64,000 nucleotides of DNA from Candidatus Puniceispirillum sp. (GCA_016778895.1 JADHOR010000004.1:1-64000), one strand, 5' to 3'. Shown: positions 1 to 11,403, numbered from the stretch's first letter. The notes: generated by a model not told the origin, from the letters alone. A program made the numbers and translations.

Positions 1-58
1 GCAGTTGTTTTTTGGTTAAGCTAAATCAGCTTAAATAACTGTTATTTATAAGGAAAAA

Positions 59-135
59 TGGTCGGAGCGGCGGGATTTGAACCCACGACCCCTACACCCC
101 CAGTATAGTGCGCTACCAGGCTGCGCTACGCTCCG
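59..135 (-). tRNA. tRNA-Pro (anticodon GGG), CCA encoded
   Basis: Reverse complement CGGAGCGTAGCGCAGCCTGGTAGCGCACTATACTGGGGGTGTAGGGGTCGTGGGTTCAAATCCCGCCGCTCCGACCA folds as a cloverleaf; anticodon loop CTGGGGG. Confidence 0.93.
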
Positions 136-201
136 GCCAACGCTGGTTATAGCCGCGCCAACATATCTAGGCAATCAGCTTTTCACCAAAATAATATAAG
201 C

Positions 202-573
202 TTATGCGTTGAGTTGTCGTTTTATGTTCGCGAGGCGCATTTTCACGTCATCAAGCATCGCAATCGCGTCTTGCAGAGTTGGTGCCGGCATATCTTCAGT
301 GCTGGCAACGGTAATGTGAGCACTGGCTGATGCTTTGCTGCGCACCAGCTTTTGTGCTCCCTTGATGGTAAATCCATCAACATAGAGAAGCTTACGGATA
401 CGGCGCAAAACAGCGACATCATCGGGGCGGTAATAGCGCCGACCACCGCTTCGTTTTAACGGGCGAAGGCTGCTGAATTTACTCTCCCAAAACCGCAAAA
501 CATGCTGTGGCACATCGAGCATCGCAGAAACTTCTGAAATTGTTTTGAAAGCGTCGCTGGCCTTATCGTTCAT
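202..573 (-). CDS. MerR family transcriptional regulator
   Basis: N-terminal MerR HTH ([23 protein letters not shown]...RRYYRPDDV); start overlaps the ihfA stop. Confidence 0.85.
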   Translation of the reverse strand: MNDKASDAFKTISEVSAMLDVPQHVLRFWESKFSSLRPLKRSGGRRYYRPDDVAVLRRIRKLLYVDGFTIKGAQKLVRSKASASAHITVASTEDMPAPTLQDAIAMLDDVKMRLANIKRQLNA

Positions 574-860
574 TTCGCGCCGGCTACCCGGTCCTTAAGG
601 ATATGCGAAGGGCGGAAGGCCAGCACACGTCGCGGTGTGATCACCGCTTCGATCCCGGTTTTGGGATTGCGGCCAACACGCTCACTTTTGGATTGAACTG
701 AAAATGTGCCGAATGATGACAGCTTTACTTCTTCGCCAGTCTCTAAACAAGAGCAAATTTCCTCAAGCACCGCCTCAACCAGCTCGGAAGATTCGTTACG
801 TGAAAGGCCTATGTTGCGATAGACTGATTCGGTTAAATCTGCGCGTGTTATTGTTCCCAT
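570..860 (-). CDS. ihfA: Integration host factor subunit alpha
   Basis: HU/IHF fold, [30 protein letters not shown]; start chosen at MGTITRADL inside the longer ORF. Confidence 0.88.
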   Translation of the reverse strand: MGTITRADLTESVYRNIGLSRNESSELVEAVLEEICSCLETGEEVKLSSFGTFSVQSKSERVGRNPKTGIEAVITPRRVLAFRPSHILKDRVAGAK

Positions 861-1000
861 AAAATGAACGCTAACCATTTTTCTGCGACTGGTCAATTCA
901 GAAAACCCGCGGAAACTATGCTTTACACCGAATTTTAAAAAAAAATTTAATTTCGGTATCAAAAAGCAATGGTATTTTGCGCAATCCTCGGGTCAGCAAC

Positions 1001-1978
1001 CTATGGGCGACCAAATTTTACCAGTGCTGCACCCCAGACAAGGCCACCACCAATCGCTTCCATCGCGATAATATCACCATTCTTGATTCGCCCGTCACCA
1101 ACCGCCGTCGCCAACGCTAGTGGGATTGATGCGGCGGATGTATTTGCGTGCTGTTCCACCGTCCGCACGACGCGGTCTGACGGCAGGCCCATTTTTTTCT
1201 GCATCGCATCAATAATCCGGATATTCGCCTGATGCGGCACCAACCAGTCAATTTCATGCGCCTGCATATTGGCAGCCCCAAGCGCCTCGTCCATTACCGA
1301 TGCCAGCTTTTCGACGGCGTGGCGGAAAACTTCTTTGCCTTCCATACGCACATGACCAACCGCAGCATTCACTGACGGCCCACCGTCAACATAAAGAATA
1401 TCGCGGTAGGCACCATCGGAATGCAGCACCGATGAGCGTATGCCCCATGCATCGGCATTATCGGCCACTTCGAGCACAACCGCCCCAGCACCATCACCAA
1501 ACAAAACGCAGGTTGTCCGGTCTTCCCAATCTAGCAATTTTGAAAAGCTTTCTGCCCCAACCACAAGGGCCCGTCGCCCGCGCCCCGATTGCAACATCGC
1601 ATCTGCAATATCAAGGGCATAGACAAATCCGGCGCACACCGCCTGCACATCAAAAGCAATTGCCCCCTTTGCCCCGATCATATTCTGCAATTTCGTCGCG
1701 GTTGACGGAAACGTGTTATCGGGCGTTGTTGTAGCAACAATAATCAGATCAATGTCAGTGCCCGTCAGACCGGCGTTTGCCAGCGCTTTTATTGCGGCAT
1801 TATTTGCAAGGTCAGCTGTGGTTTCACCATCAGCAACAAGGTGGCGCTGGGAAATGCCGGTCCGACGCCGTATCCACGCATCATCCGTGTCAACAAAGCT
1901 CGAGAGCGCCTCATTCGTCACTATGTTTGCCGGCAAATAGGATCCAACAGCGGTCATCAAAACCCTTTGACTACTCAT
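1001..1978 (-). CDS. fabH: 3-oxoacyl-ACP synthase III
   Basis: Catalytic Cys (AVCAGFVYAL), His (VPHQANIRI) and Asn (EQHANTSAASIP) motifs; start placed at MSSQRVLM. Confidence 0.95.
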   Translation of the reverse strand: MSSQRVLMTAVGSYLPANIVTNEALSSFVDTDDAWIRRRTGISQRHLVADGETTADLANNAAIKALANAGLTGTDIDLIIVATTTPDNTFPSTATKLQNMIGAKGAIAFDVQAVCAGFVYALDIADAMLQSGRGRRALVVGAESFSKLLDWEDRTTCVLFGDGAGAVVLEVADNADAWGIRSSVLHSDGAYRDILYVDGGPSVNAAVGHVRMEGKEVFRHAVEKLASVMDEALGAANMQAHEIDWLVPHQANIRIIDAMQKKMGLPSDRVVRTVEQHANTSAASIPLALATAVGDGRIKNGDIIAMEAIGGGLVWGAALVKFGRP

Positions 1979-3029
1979 TGACAATCTTTCTTTGTTCACG
2001 GATTAACCCCGCCTTTTCGATCGCGGCGCTTACATCAGGAATAAACCCATGATCAACAAGGTTGGCTGCAACATCAATAGCGTTTGAAAAGCCAAGGGCG
2101 TCAGTGCCGCCGTGTGATTTCACCGCAATCCCGTTCAAACCAAGAAACACCGCTCCATTGTAGCGCCGTGGGTCCATCTTTGCGCGAAAAACCTTAAGCG
2201 CGCTGCGCGCAAACAGATAGCCGATCCGCGAAAAGATCGATGCCCTGAAACTGCGACGCAACATCAGCGCGAACAGGCCGGCAACGCCCTCAGCCGTTTT
2301 AAGCGCGATATTACCAGAAAATCCATCCGTAACGACAATATCAACCGTACCCTTGACCAAATCAGAGCCTTCGACGAAACCGTGGTAATTAACCGCCAGA
2401 TCTGGATTTGAAAGTTCTTGGGCTGCCAGCCGCAGATATTCATGCCCCTTTTGTTCTTCTTCGCCGACATTCAACAGACCCACTGTTGGATTGTCCTTGC
2501 CCATCAATGACAGATAGAACGCCTGCCCCATCAGAGCGAACTGAACGAGGTTTTCCTCGTCACATTCAAGATTCGCACCGAGGTCAAGCATACACATTGG
2601 GCTGTGTTCGGTAGGAAAAAAACCAGCAATAGCGGGCCGGGTAATGCCTGGCATTGAACGAAGCTGTAATTTTGCCATCGCCATCAGCGCGCCAGTATTG
2701 CCCGCCGACACCACAGCATCAGCGCGCTTTGCCGCAACTTCGGCAATCGCCAGCCACATCGAGCTATCACGCCCACGGCGCACCGCTTGCGATGCTGTAT
2801 CACCGGATGAGACTGCGTGTTCGGTATGCAGAACCTCAGCGTCTTTGACATGCTTTGATTTTGCCAGCATCGGACGGATCACCGTCTCGTCACCGACAAA
2901 CAATATCTCAATATGCGGAGATTTTGCCTTGGCAATATCAGCCCCATGAACCACTGACGCCGGCGCGTTATCCCCGCCCATTGCATCAAGCGCAATCTTA
3001 ATTACTCCAGACAGGGTAAGTCCTCCCAA
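1971..3029 (-). CDS. plsX: Phosphate acyltransferase PlsX
   Basis: IALDAMGGDNAPASVVHGA, VSAGNTGALMA; adjacent to fabH. Exact start uncertain. Confidence 0.94.
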   Translation of the reverse strand: MGGLTLSGVIKIALDAMGGDNAPASVVHGADIAKAKSPHIEILFVGDETVIRPMLAKSKHVKDAEVLHTEHAVSSGDTASQAVRRGRDSSMWLAIAEVAAKRADAVVSAGNTGALMAMAKLQLRSMPGITRPAIAGFFPTEHSPMCMLDLGANLECDEENLVQFALMGQAFYLSLMGKDNPTVGLLNVGEEEQKGHEYLRLAAQELSNPDLAVNYHGFVEGSDLVKGTVDIVVTDGFSGNIALKTAEGVAGLFALMLRRSFRASIFSRIGYLFARSALKVFRAKMDPRRYNGAVFLGLNGIAVKSHGGTDALGFSNAIDVAANLVDHGFIPDVSAAIEKAGLIREQRKIVNE

Positions 3030-3041
3030 CCTGCTCTAACA

Positions 3042-3551
3042 TTATTTGGGGGGCTGGCGTTTTAACGCGGCAAGCCCAGCAAATGGATGATCGGGCAATT
3101 CCTCGCCACTTGTGAACATGTCCGGCGCTTCTGGCGCACGCGGCCATGGGGTTACAGCAACCGCAAGCGATTGCGCCAACATCTCGCCAATTCTGATCGC
3201 CCCATTTTCAAGAGGCTCTGCCTCATCTAAATGGACCTCAACCTCGTCGGCTTTGCCAGCGATGCGAACATAACGCTCTTCGACCAGAAAATCTATAGCC
3301 TCGCGCAGCGGGACACCGGTTGCGCCACAGGCCTGTACAACATCGCCCTTCAGCATGCCAGAAACATCCCAGCAATCGCGTGCCACCTTGCGAACCCGCA
3401 GTTCGGCCGACAATGATGTGACCTCGATGAAATCAAACCGCGCAGCCAACGACTGGCACTCCTCCTTGCTGGCAACAAATTTGTAAAAATTGCCGCTATC
3501 AGGCCGGATACGCTCAACATCTATCTCGGAGTCCAATGTTATCAGAGGCAT
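3042..3551 (-). CDS. DUF177/YceD family protein
   Basis: Acidic about 170 aa protein upstream of plsX, with YceD-like motifs (VVQACGATGVPLREAIDF). Confidence 0.75.
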   Translation of the reverse strand: MPLITLDSEIDVERIRPDSGNFYKFVASKEECQSLAARFDFIEVTSLSAELRVRKVARDCWDVSGMLKGDVVQACGATGVPLREAIDFLVEERYVRIAGKADEVEVHLDEAEPLENGAIRIGEMLAQSLAVAVTPWPRAPEAPDMFTSGEELPDHPFAGLAALKRQPPK

Positions 3552-3674
3552 AATAAAACCATCAAGAAACTTAGTTGTAGGCAGAGAAAAGCGCCCAAAT
3601 TCGCAGGCTAAAATCTATCGTAAGTCAAAACAAACCCGAAAAAATAACAGCGCGCAGATTCGCACACTCAAAGT

Positions 3675-4226
3675 CTATTCAATATCCAGCCGTCCCGAAA
3701 GAATTGCCTCAGGGGACAGGTTATCTATTTTCTGAACCAGCACAAACAGATAATCAACCAGCCCATTTGCTAGCGGATCAACCGCTTCCTGGCCGCGGAA
3801 CAGGTTACGCTTCAATGCTGATGCAAGGTCATTTTTATTATGATTATCAATTGCATGAACGTAGGATTCAAGGCGCCCCATAAAGGCCTCGGCCATCACC
3901 CGAACGCGTTTGGAAACACCGATATCACCTGCGCCCATTTCGCGGAGTGACAAATCCATGTCGGCAAACATCGCATCAAACAATTGCTGGCTTAACGTCT
4001 TGCCTTCATCGCCAAGAGATTTAAGCCGGCGCATCACCAAAATCACAATCAGGCTCAGCGCGTCAAAACGACCATCTACATTGTCAGCAACGCCATATTG
4101 ATCAAAAAAAACAGGGTTTCGCGCCAAATGCACAGCCTCGGCATACAGCGTTTCTGCATCACCGGCCTGACGCCGCTGGCCCCAACCAAGTAAATTACCC
4201 AGCCATGCTTGTGCTTTTCCGCTCAT
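3675..4226 (-). CDS. Ubiquinol-cytochrome c chaperone (CBP3 family)
   Basis: LSQQLFDAMFADMDLSLREMGAGDIGVSKRVRVMAEAFMGRLESY is the CBP3 signature; start at MSGKAQAW. Confidence 0.85.
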   Translation of the reverse strand: MSGKAQAWLGNLLGWGQRRQAGDAETLYAEAVHLARNPVFFDQYGVADNVDGRFDALSLIVILVMRRLKSLGDEGKTLSQQLFDAMFADMDLSLREMGAGDIGVSKRVRVMAEAFMGRLESYVHAIDNHNKNDLASALKRNLFRGQEAVDPLANGLVDYLFVLVQKIDNLSPEAILSGRLDIE

Positions 4227-4312
4227 TGTTGCAACATCCCGCATTATTGACCAAACTCGTTGACGCAACCAAAATAGCCGCGTGGCCCTCTCTATATCGC
4301 AGGAACCCAGTA

Positions 4313-4795
4313 ATGACCAGTGTCTCATTAACCAGTAACTACATCACGCGCCGAGTAAAGCACATCTTCGGCGTGATCGGCATCAGCCTTCTTTCAATCG
4401 GGCTTTTGGCGGGATGCGGCGAGCGGATCCGCGAACATGGCCAGTTTATTAACCAATCCGAGTTAGACGTGATCAAAATCGGCCAGACCAATCGCAGCGA
4501 TATCGTTGCTATGCTGGGCCGGCCAAGTTTTGAGGCAGCATTTGATAGCCGAAAAATCTACTATACCAGCCAGATCATGGAACAACCGGTCGCCGGGATC
4601 AACACAACCAAATCTCGTATGATTTACGCTTTTACTTTTAACTCGAACAACATTCTAAAAGAAATTGATTTAATTGATGAAAAAAGCAGTCTTAATGTTG
4701 CTCATATTGACGAAAAAACACCAACGCCCGGTGATACATTCGGGGTCGTTGAACAGATTTTTTCTAATCTGAGGCGTCGTCAGGCCAATGAATAA
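4313..4795 (+). CDS. bamE: Outer membrane assembly lipoprotein, SmpA/BamE family
   Basis: Lipobox LLAGCGER; INQSELDVIKIGQTNRSDIVAMLGRPS motif; divergent from the CBP3 gene. Confidence 0.85.
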   Translation: MTSVSLTSNYITRRVKHIFGVIGISLLSIGLLAGCGERIREHGQFINQSELDVIKIGQTNRSDIVAMLGRPSFEAAFDSRKIYYTSQIMEQPVAGINTTKSRMIYAFTFNSNNILKEIDLIDEKSSLNVAHIDEKTPTPGDTFGVVEQIFSNLRRRQANE

Positions 4796-4833
4796 CCTGC
4801 TGAACGGCGGTATCCGCAGGCTTTAAAAATTGC

Positions 4834-5313
4834 TTACCCGCCCATCTCGATAACACGTGCGCTATGGGCAAGCCGGTCAAGAACGGCGTTTACAAACCCA
4901 ACATCACAGCCACACGCATCACTCAACCCGGCATATTCACTAACCGCTGCGCGGGCTGGAATATGCGGCATTGACCGCAATTCATAAGCGCCGCACCGCA
5001 ATATCGACAACTCAATGCGCGCCAACCGGTCTAGGGACCAGCCGTCGGCGAGCTGCGCCGCAATCGCCGCGTCAATATAATCCGTGTCTTTTTCCACCCC
5101 GGCATAAAGGGCATTTAAATGCCCCTCATCCAGATCCTTCACCTTAAAGGATTTGGCCGCATCGCCAGCGTAATGCGCCAGAAATTGCGGGGCAAAATTG
5201 AGTGCAGACTTTCCGGTAATCAATGATTGATAGATAATCTGCACAGCCGCCAGACGCGCCGCAGACCGGCGGCGAACCGGAACCGCCTTTAATCTCTGTT
5301 TGTCATCACTCAT
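4834..5313 (-). CDS. nusB: Transcription antitermination factor NusB
   Basis: ARLAAVQIIYQSL...RIELSILRCGAYELRSMPHIPARAAVSEYAGLS...FVNAVLDRLA; start at MSDDKQ. Confidence 0.92.
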   Translation of the reverse strand: MSDDKQRLKAVPVRRRSAARLAAVQIIYQSLITGKSALNFAPQFLAHYAGDAAKSFKVKDLDEGHLNALYAGVEKDTDYIDAAIAAQLADGWSLDRLARIELSILRCGAYELRSMPHIPARAAVSEYAGLSDACGCDVGFVNAVLDRLAHSARVIEMGG

Positions 5314-5317
5314 CAGA

Positions 5318-5749
5318 TCAACCACAAAAATCCTGTTTGAGCGCAGCCATCGCCATCGCGGCACGCGCCGCATCGCCGCCCTTGTCCTTGCGCGTCGCAT
5401 CCGCACGCGCCCAAGCCTGATCCTCATTTTCAACCGTCAGAATGCCATTACCAATGGCCAGAGCATCAGCAAGCGACAAATCCATCAATCCACGCGCCGA
5501 CTCATTGCAAACCGTGTCATAATGGCTGGTCTCACCACGGATAACACAGCCAAGCGCAACATAGCCATCAAAATGCCGGTTACCGATAGATGCCATAGCG
5601 ATGGCAGCCGGTATTTCCAGCGCCCCTGGCACCGCCACACGCTCATAGCTGGCGCCAGCAGCCTCGAGAGCGGCGATTGCCCCGGCCGCCTGCGCATCGG
5701 CGATTTCGTCATAGAACCGTGCCTCAACGATCAAAAAATGCCCGGCCAT
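5318..5749 (-). CDS. ribH: 6,7-dimethyl-8-ribityllumazine synthase
   Basis: [36 protein letters not shown] overlap with the upstream ribB-like stop. Confidence 0.95.
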   Translation of the reverse strand: MAGHFLIVEARFYDEIADAQAAGAIAALEAAGASYERVAVPGALEIPAAIAMASIGNRHFDGYVALGCVIRGETSHYDTVCNESARGLMDLSLADALAIGNGILTVENEDQAWARADATRKDKGGDAARAAMAMAALKQDFCG

Positions 5750-6885
5750 TATGATTGCTCCTGATGAATACGCTGCCAATCGGTGATTTCAAGGTCATAG
5801 CCCTCAAGGCTGACCACGTTTGGACGAGTGTCCGATAATAGGATCATCTTGCGAATACCGAGATCGGCAAGGATTTGCGCACCAACACCATAGTCCCGTA
5901 ATTCGCGATTATTGCTTGTCTCACTTGACAGTTTTAGTTTCTGACTAACCATCGATGACAGGCTTGCCGCGATTGATTCGCGCAAAACCACCACAACGCC
6001 ACGCCCCGCCTCGGCAATTGCCGCCATTGCCGCCGCCAGTTCGTCGCCTGCCCGCTTTTCCGAGACTGCCCCCAGAAGATCGGCCATCAGATCGAGCGCG
6101 TGCATCCGCACCATTACCGGTTCACCCGCGCTGATATCACCCTTCACCAGCGCAATATGTTCAATGTCCGAGATTGTATTTACATAAATAATCATACGCC
6201 AGTCACCGCCAATGCGGGTCGTTATCGCGCTTTCGACGGTGCGCTGCACAAGCGACTCGTTACGCCGGCGCCACGCAATCAAATCGGCAATCGAGGCAAT
6301 TTTCAATCCATGCTCTTTGGCAAATCCGATCAAATCGGGAAGCCGCGCCATTTCGCCATCATCTTTCATAATCTCACAGATGACACCAGACGGATTTTCC
6401 GAACCGCAGGCACGCGCGATATCAACCACCGCCTCGGTATGGCCTGCACGTACCAGAGTACCGCCATCACGCGCGATTAACGGGAAAATATGACCCGGCG
6501 TGGTGATATCACGCTCGCCACAATTAGAATCAATCGCTGTTTTGATGGTAAGCGCACGATCCGCCGCCGAAATACCGGTTGTCACCCCTTCACGCGCCTC
6601 GATCGAAACGGTAAATGCAGTTTCATGGCGCGACTCATTGCGCCGTTCCATCATCGTCAAGCCCAACTGTTCCGTGCGCAAACGGGTTAAGGCAAGACAG
6701 ATCAGCCCGCGACCATATTTCGCCATAAAATTGATCGCCTCAGCTGCAGCATATTCACCAATGATACATAAATCGCCTTCATTTTCACGATCTTCATCAT
6801 CAACAAGGATGAACAGCTTGCCGGCCTTCGCATCGGCGATCACCTCCTCAATTGTCGACAAACCATTGCGGTTTGGTGGCGTCAT
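5749..6885 (-). CDS. ribB: 3,4-dihydroxy-2-butanone-4-phosphate synthase fused to a degenerate GTP cyclohydrolase II domain (RibBX type)
   Basis: RibB part: [42 protein letters not shown]. The C-terminal domain aligns with RibA but has no zinc cysteines. Confidence 0.9.
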   Translation of the reverse strand: MTPPNRNGLSTIEEVIADAKAGKLFILVDDEDRENEGDLCIIGEYAAAEAINFMAKYGRGLICLALTRLRTEQLGLTMMERRNESRHETAFTVSIEAREGVTTGISAADRALTIKTAIDSNCGERDITTPGHIFPLIARDGGTLVRAGHTEAVVDIARACGSENPSGVICEIMKDDGEMARLPDLIGFAKEHGLKIASIADLIAWRRRNESLVQRTVESAITTRIGGDWRMIIYVNTISDIEHIALVKGDISAGEPVMVRMHALDLMADLLGAVSEKRAGDELAAAMAAIAEAGRGVVVVLRESIAASLSSMVSQKLKLSSETSNNRELRDYGVGAQILADLGIRKMILLSDTRPNVVSLEGYDLEITDWQRIHQEQS

Positions 6886-6889
6886 CGTT

Positions 6890-7498
6890 CTAATCCTTGT
6901 GAAATTCTGTGTGCTCAAACCCGGTAAGGCGAGCAACATAGCGCGCCAACATATCAATTTCCATATTCATCTTCCGCCCGACTGCGACACTGCCCCAACT
7001 GGTAACATCCCAGCTATGCTGGATGATATTGACGCTAAAACTGTTGCCCTTTACCGAATTTATCGTTAGCGACACACCGTCGAGCGCAACCGAGCCTTTC
7101 GCCGCAACAAAGCGCGCCAGAGACTGCGGCGCGTCTAGCCAGACTACATGACTGTTACCATGCGGCGTGATTGACGTAATCACAGCCAAACCGTCAACGT
7201 GGCCCGAGACAATGTGACCGCCCAATTCATCCCCGACACAGAGCGCCCGTTCCAAGTTAATTCTGTCCCCTACCTGCCAGCCACCAAGCGTAGTCACCGC
7301 TATGGTTTCGGCTGATGCGGCAACTTCAAACCAGTGGTCCTGACGGTCGGTAACGGTAAGGCAAATCCCTGAGCAAGCAATCGAAGCACCTATGTGAATA
7401 GTTGCACAATCCCACCCGCAGCCGATCCGGACAAGGCGGTCTCCCTTGTCGGCAATCGCCTCAACACGGCCAATCGCTGTAATGATACCGGTAAACAT
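6890..7498 (-). CDS. ribE: Riboflavin synthase alpha chain
   Basis: MFTGIITAIGRVEAI and the duplicated lumazine-binding domain. Confidence 0.95.
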   Translation of the reverse strand: MFTGIITAIGRVEAIADKGDRLVRIGCGWDCATIHIGASIACSGICLTVTDRQDHWFEVAASAETIAVTTLGGWQVGDRINLERALCVGDELGGHIVSGHVDGLAVITSITPHGNSHVVWLDAPQSLARFVAAKGSVALDGVSLTINSVKGNSFSVNIIQHSWDVTSWGSVAVGRKMNMEIDMLARYVARLTGFEHTEFHKD

Positions 7499-7501
7499 TA
7501 T

Positions 7502-8830
7502 TTAAGCCTGTGCCTCACCTGAATTGACGGGTTGTTTTCGTAAAATGGTCAGCCGGTCGTTGCCAATCACCTGATGGTGCGACTGGATATACTTGTTTTC
7601 AACAAAGATTGCCACCGTGTTGATAGCACTTCTGTCGGTTACTGTGCCGTGAGGGGGTGGCGAGCTGGTTGGCGACATTAACACGCCAATTGCGGGCAAG
7701 GCATCCGATCCTAAAATATGGTCTGATTGCGTCCAGTAAATATGATCAACCGCATCTGCAGCTAAAAAACTGGTTACAAGACCGGTGCCGGCCTCAACCA
7801 GCACATTGTTAACCCCGATATCGCCGAGATAGCGCAGAGCCGCCTCGACATCAGGCTTGCCATTTGCATCATCCGGCAAAACCACAATGACACAACCGGC
7901 AGCGCTTAGCTGATCACGGCGATCAGCCGGCGCACCCGCACCGCAAAACAGCGTCACCGGATGCTGACTTTGAAACAATGCCGCATCGCTCGGTATTCGC
8001 AAAAACCGATCAAAGACAAAGACCGGCGGGCTGAAATCCTCCAGCCCCGCAATGCGGCAATTCATCTGCGGATTATCGGCAAGAACCGTTCCAATGCCGG
8101 TAATGATTGCATCGGCCTGACTGCGCAAAAGATGCACATAGCGGCGCATTCCCGGCCCGGTTAACCATCGCTTTTTACCATCAGCAAGCGCAATCTTACC
8201 ATCAATCGACGCTGCTATCTTTAATGAACAAAGTGGTTTATTATACTGAATTTTATTAATAAAACCACGCATAACATCATAGGCCTCATCTGCCTTAACC
8301 CCAAGGCAAACCTCAATCCCAGCCGCCGCGATCCGTTGCATCCCAGCACCGTTAACCCGCGTGTCAGGATCTTTTATGGCGACCACCAGACGCGCAACGC
8401 CGGCCGCAATCAACGCATCCGCGCAAGGCGGGGTTTTACCAAGATGCGCACATGGTTCCAGCGTAACATAAGCTGTTCCGCCCCGAATGGCCGAAAGGCC
8501 CATATCATCAAGCGATGCAAGTGCTGCGGCCTCGGCGTGCGGCACGCCCTCAATACCCGTATGTCCACTTGCCAGCAGCTGCCCCCCTGCCGTCACCAGA
8601 ACACAGCCAACCGGCGGGTTCACCCCACTATTGCCAACAGCGCGTCGCGATTCTGCAATAGCAGCACCCATCCACCTCGCGTCATTCGGGCACGCAGCAT
8701 CATTCGTGAAAACTGGGTTTGCGATAAAATCCCTAGACTTGACCGCTTTACTCACCAAGCTCTTTTTCGACAAAGGCTTCAAAATCCTTGGCCTCTCGGA
8801 AGTTGCGATACACCGACGCATACCGGACAT
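7502..8830 (-). CDS. ribD: Bifunctional diaminohydroxyphosphoribosylaminopyrimidine deaminase / 5-amino-6-(5-phosphoribosylamino)uracil reductase
   Basis: Deaminase motif HAEAAAL...[11 protein letters not shown] plus reductase domain. The listed start overlaps nrdR; the true start is probably downstream. Confidence 0.92.
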   Translation of the reverse strand: MSGMRRCIATSERPRILKPLSKKSLVSKAVKSRDFIANPVFTNDAACPNDARWMGAAIAESRRAVGNSGVNPPVGCVLVTAGGQLLASGHTGIEGVPHAEAAALASLDDMGLSAIRGGTAYVTLEPCAHLGKTPPCADALIAAGVARLVVAIKDPDTRVNGAGMQRIAAAGIEVCLGVKADEAYDVMRGFINKIQYNKPLCSLKIAASIDGKIALADGKKRWLTGPGMRRYVHLLRSQADAIITGIGTVLADNPQMNCRIAGLEDFSPPVFVFDRFLRIPSDAALFQSQHPVTLFCGAGAPADRRDQLSAAGCVIVVLPDDANGKPDVEAALRYLGDIGVNNVLVEAGTGLVTSFLAADAVDHIYWTQSDHILGSDALPAIGVLMSPTSSPPPHGTVTDRSAINTVAIFVENKYIQSHHQVIGNDRLTILRKQPVNSGEAQA

Positions 8831-9200
8831 AGGCGACCTGATCTAGTTTATGCAGTGTGGCCATCACCAGCTCGCCAACACGCGCACTTGGCACGTCCCC
8901 ATCCGCATGGCTTTCAAGCTGACGCACGATCTCGTTGATTGCCATGGCGATTTGTTCGGCATCAACATCGCGTTTGCGAAGGGCGATATCGAATGAGCGT
9001 TCCAGCTTTTCACGGTCGAATAATGACTTTCGGCCATCGCGTTTGACTAGGGTGATTTCACGAATTTGCACACGTTCAAACGTGGTAAATCTCGCATCGC
9101 AATTGCCGCATAACCGGCGCCGCCTAATCGCTGCGCCATCTTCGGCCGGACGCGAATCCTTTACTTGCGTATCTTCATTCCCGCAAAACGGACAAATCAT
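8748..9200 (-). CDS. nrdR: Transcriptional repressor NrdR
   Basis: [43 protein letters not shown] zinc ribbon and ATP-cone domain. Confidence 0.96.
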   Translation of the reverse strand: MICPFCGNEDTQVKDSRPAEDGAAIRRRRLCGNCDARFTTFERVQIREITLVKRDGRKSLFDREKLERSFDIALRKRDVDAEQIAMAINEIVRQLESHADGDVPSARVGELVMATLHKLDQVAYVRYASVYRNFREAKDFEAFVEKELGE

Positions 9201-9231
9201 CGTATCACGCTAACCCAATCTGTAACCGGCT

Positions 9232-9253
9232 GGCTGGCAAAACAATGCCAGCC
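9232..9253. other. Perfect inverted repeat (8-bp arms, 6-nt loop) between glyA and nrdR
   Basis: GGCTGGCA-AAACAA-TGCCAGCC; no clean U-tract on either side. Confidence 0.6.
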
Positions 9254-9298
9254 CCGCCTTTTGCGACCTATATCTAGTGCTGGACGCGAGTGTACACA

Positions 9299-10603
9299 CT
9301 ATTGATAGATTGGGAAAGCCCGACATAATGAGCGAACTTCCTCGCGGACACGCGCCTCGACCGCTTTATTATCTTCGGGGTTTTTTGCCAGCCCATCAAG
9401 AACATCTCCGATCAAATGACCGATTTTGACAAATTCTTCATTACCGAAGCCACGTGTTGTTCCAGCCGGCGTTCCCAAACGCACTCCTGATGTAATTGCT
9501 GGTGGCTGCGGATCAAACGGAATGCCGTTCTTGTTACAGGTGATGCCGGCCTCTTCAAGCGACAGTTCTGTGACATTACCGGTCAGCCCTTTTGGCCGCA
9601 GATCAACCAGCACGACATGCGTATCGGTGCCGCCCGAAACAATCGCAACTCCACGTGAAATCAGAGTTTCCGCCAAAATTCGAGCGTTGCTGACAACTAT
9701 GTTTGTATAAGCCTTGAATTCAGGGCGAAGCGCCTCGCCAAAGGCCACGGCCTTGCCAGCGATCGCGTGCATCAATGGCCCGCCCTGCAACCCGGGAAAA
9801 ACCGCCGAATTGAACTTTTTCGCAAGCGCCTCATCATTGGTCAGGATTAAGCCACCCCGCGATGCACGCAGGGTCTTATGCGTAGTGGATGTCACCACAT
9901 GCGCATGATCGATCGGGCTTGGGTGCGCACCAGCAGCAACCAGACCTGATATATGCGCCATATCCACCATGAAATAGGCTCCAACCGAGTCTGCAATCTT
10001 GCGGAAAGCGGCAAAATCAAGCGTCCGCGGATAGGCCGACCCACCGGCCAGCAGCAGCTTTGGCTTATGTTCCAGCGCCAATCTTTGCAATTCGTCAAAA
10101 TCAACCTGCGCGGTGCCTTCGTCAACGCCATACTGAACTGCATTAAACCATTTACCCGATAGATTTGGCGCCGCGCCATGGGTGAGGTGACCGCCAGCGG
10201 CAAGCGACATCCCAAGGATTGTGTCGCCAGGCTTTAGCAGGCTGAGAAACACTGCCTGATTGGCCTGTGCGCCCGAATGCGGCTGCACATTCACAAAATT
10301 ACAATTGAACAGTTTCTTGGCGCGCTCGATTGCCAATGTTTCGATAACGTCAACATGCTCGCAGCCCCCGTAGTAACGACGCCCCGAATAACCTTCGGCA
10401 TATTTATTCGTCAGAATCGATCCCTGCGCTTCCATGACGGCATTACTGACGATGTTTTCCGATGCAATCATCTCGATCTGGTCTTGCTGCCGCACCAGCT
10501 CATCCTTGATCGCGGCGGCAACTTCGGGGTCACTCTGCGCCAATGCATTACTGAAAAACCCGTCCATCCTCATACCCGCTTTCGCGTTACCGAACTCATC
10601 CAT
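9299..10603 (-). CDS. glyA: Serine hydroxymethyltransferase
   Basis: PLP-lysine motif [36 protein letters not shown]. Confidence 0.97.
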   Translation of the reverse strand: MDEFGNAKAGMRMDGFFSNALAQSDPEVAAAIKDELVRQQDQIEMIASENIVSNAVMEAQGSILTNKYAEGYSGRRYYGGCEHVDVIETLAIERAKKLFNCNFVNVQPHSGAQANQAVFLSLLKPGDTILGMSLAAGGHLTHGAAPNLSGKWFNAVQYGVDEGTAQVDFDELQRLALEHKPKLLLAGGSAYPRTLDFAAFRKIADSVGAYFMVDMAHISGLVAAGAHPSPIDHAHVVTSTTHKTLRASRGGLILTNDEALAKKFNSAVFPGLQGGPLMHAIAGKAVAFGEALRPEFKAYTNIVVSNARILAETLISRGVAIVSGGTDTHVVLVDLRPKGLTGNVTELSLEEAGITCNKNGIPFDPQPPAITSGVRLGTPAGTTRGFGNEEFVKIGHLIGDVLDGLAKNPEDNKAVEARVREEVRSLCRAFPIYQ

Positions 10604-10715
10604 CTTTTATCTCCTCAAATAACTTGCCGCACCAAATAAAACCCGCTACGCAAGCACCCATTATCCTGTTATAAACATCATCAACACGGCGACAATCGTT
10701 ATAAGCCTGAGCTAT

Positions 10716-11171
10716 TTAAGCGCGACCTCCAGTGATCGCGGTCAATTTATCTACACGGCGCTGATGCCGTCCGCCTTCAAATTCTGTCGCGAAAAACATA
10801 TCCACACATGTAAGTGCTATTGCCGGTTCAATCAACCGTTCACCCAATACAAGAACATTAGCATCATTATGCTGGCGGGAAAGACTGGCTGCCTCGGCGG
10901 TTGTTACCAGCGCCGCCCGCACCCAGGAAAACCGATTTACCGCAATCGAAATACCGATGCCGCTGCCACAAATGGCAATGCCGCGCGCGTCAGGGTTGTT
11001 TTCGAGCGCCATTGCCAGCTTGGCACCAAAATCAGGATAATCGGCGGCTTCCCCATCTTCCGGCCCAAGGTCTACAACATCACGGCCGGCAGTCTGCAAC
11101 CGCGCGCGAATCGTTTTCCGCAGAACACAGCCCGCATGATCAGACGCCAGATATATCGTATTCGGCTGCAT
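10716..11171 (-). CDS. rpiB: Ribose-5-phosphate isomerase B
   Basis: IYLASDHAGCVLRKTI, GIAICGSGIGISIAVNR, ASLSRQHNDANVLVLGER; start at MQPNTIYLASDHAG. Confidence 0.92.
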   Translation of the reverse strand: MQPNTIYLASDHAGCVLRKTIRARLQTAGRDVVDLGPEDGEAADYPDFGAKLAMALENNPDARGIAICGSGIGISIAVNRFSWVRAALVTTAEAASLSRQHNDANVLVLGERLIEPAIALTCVDMFFATEFEGGRHQRRVDKLTAITGGRA

Positions 11172-11403
11172 TATCCCGTCGCTGCTCCTGCCAGACTGCC
11201 AGATTGCGGTTTCGCCAATATTCGTCTGATACCATGATTTTTTAACAAAATACAAAGATAATGGCACAAAAGGTACGCCGTGAAACGATCCTGATCCACA
11301 ATTATTGAATTTTCCTCAAACTCCAGATGATCGTGACGATTTTTTGTCAATTTTTTTAATTTTTTGTGACTTTAGTATCGACAAAGCCAACCATCTTTCC
11401 TAA

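Noticed and set aside
8336-8938. 200-aa + strand ORF
   Set aside because: Antisense to ribD/nrdR, low-complexity Arg/His/Ala-rich composition, no family resemblance; a shadow ORF of GC-rich coding sequence
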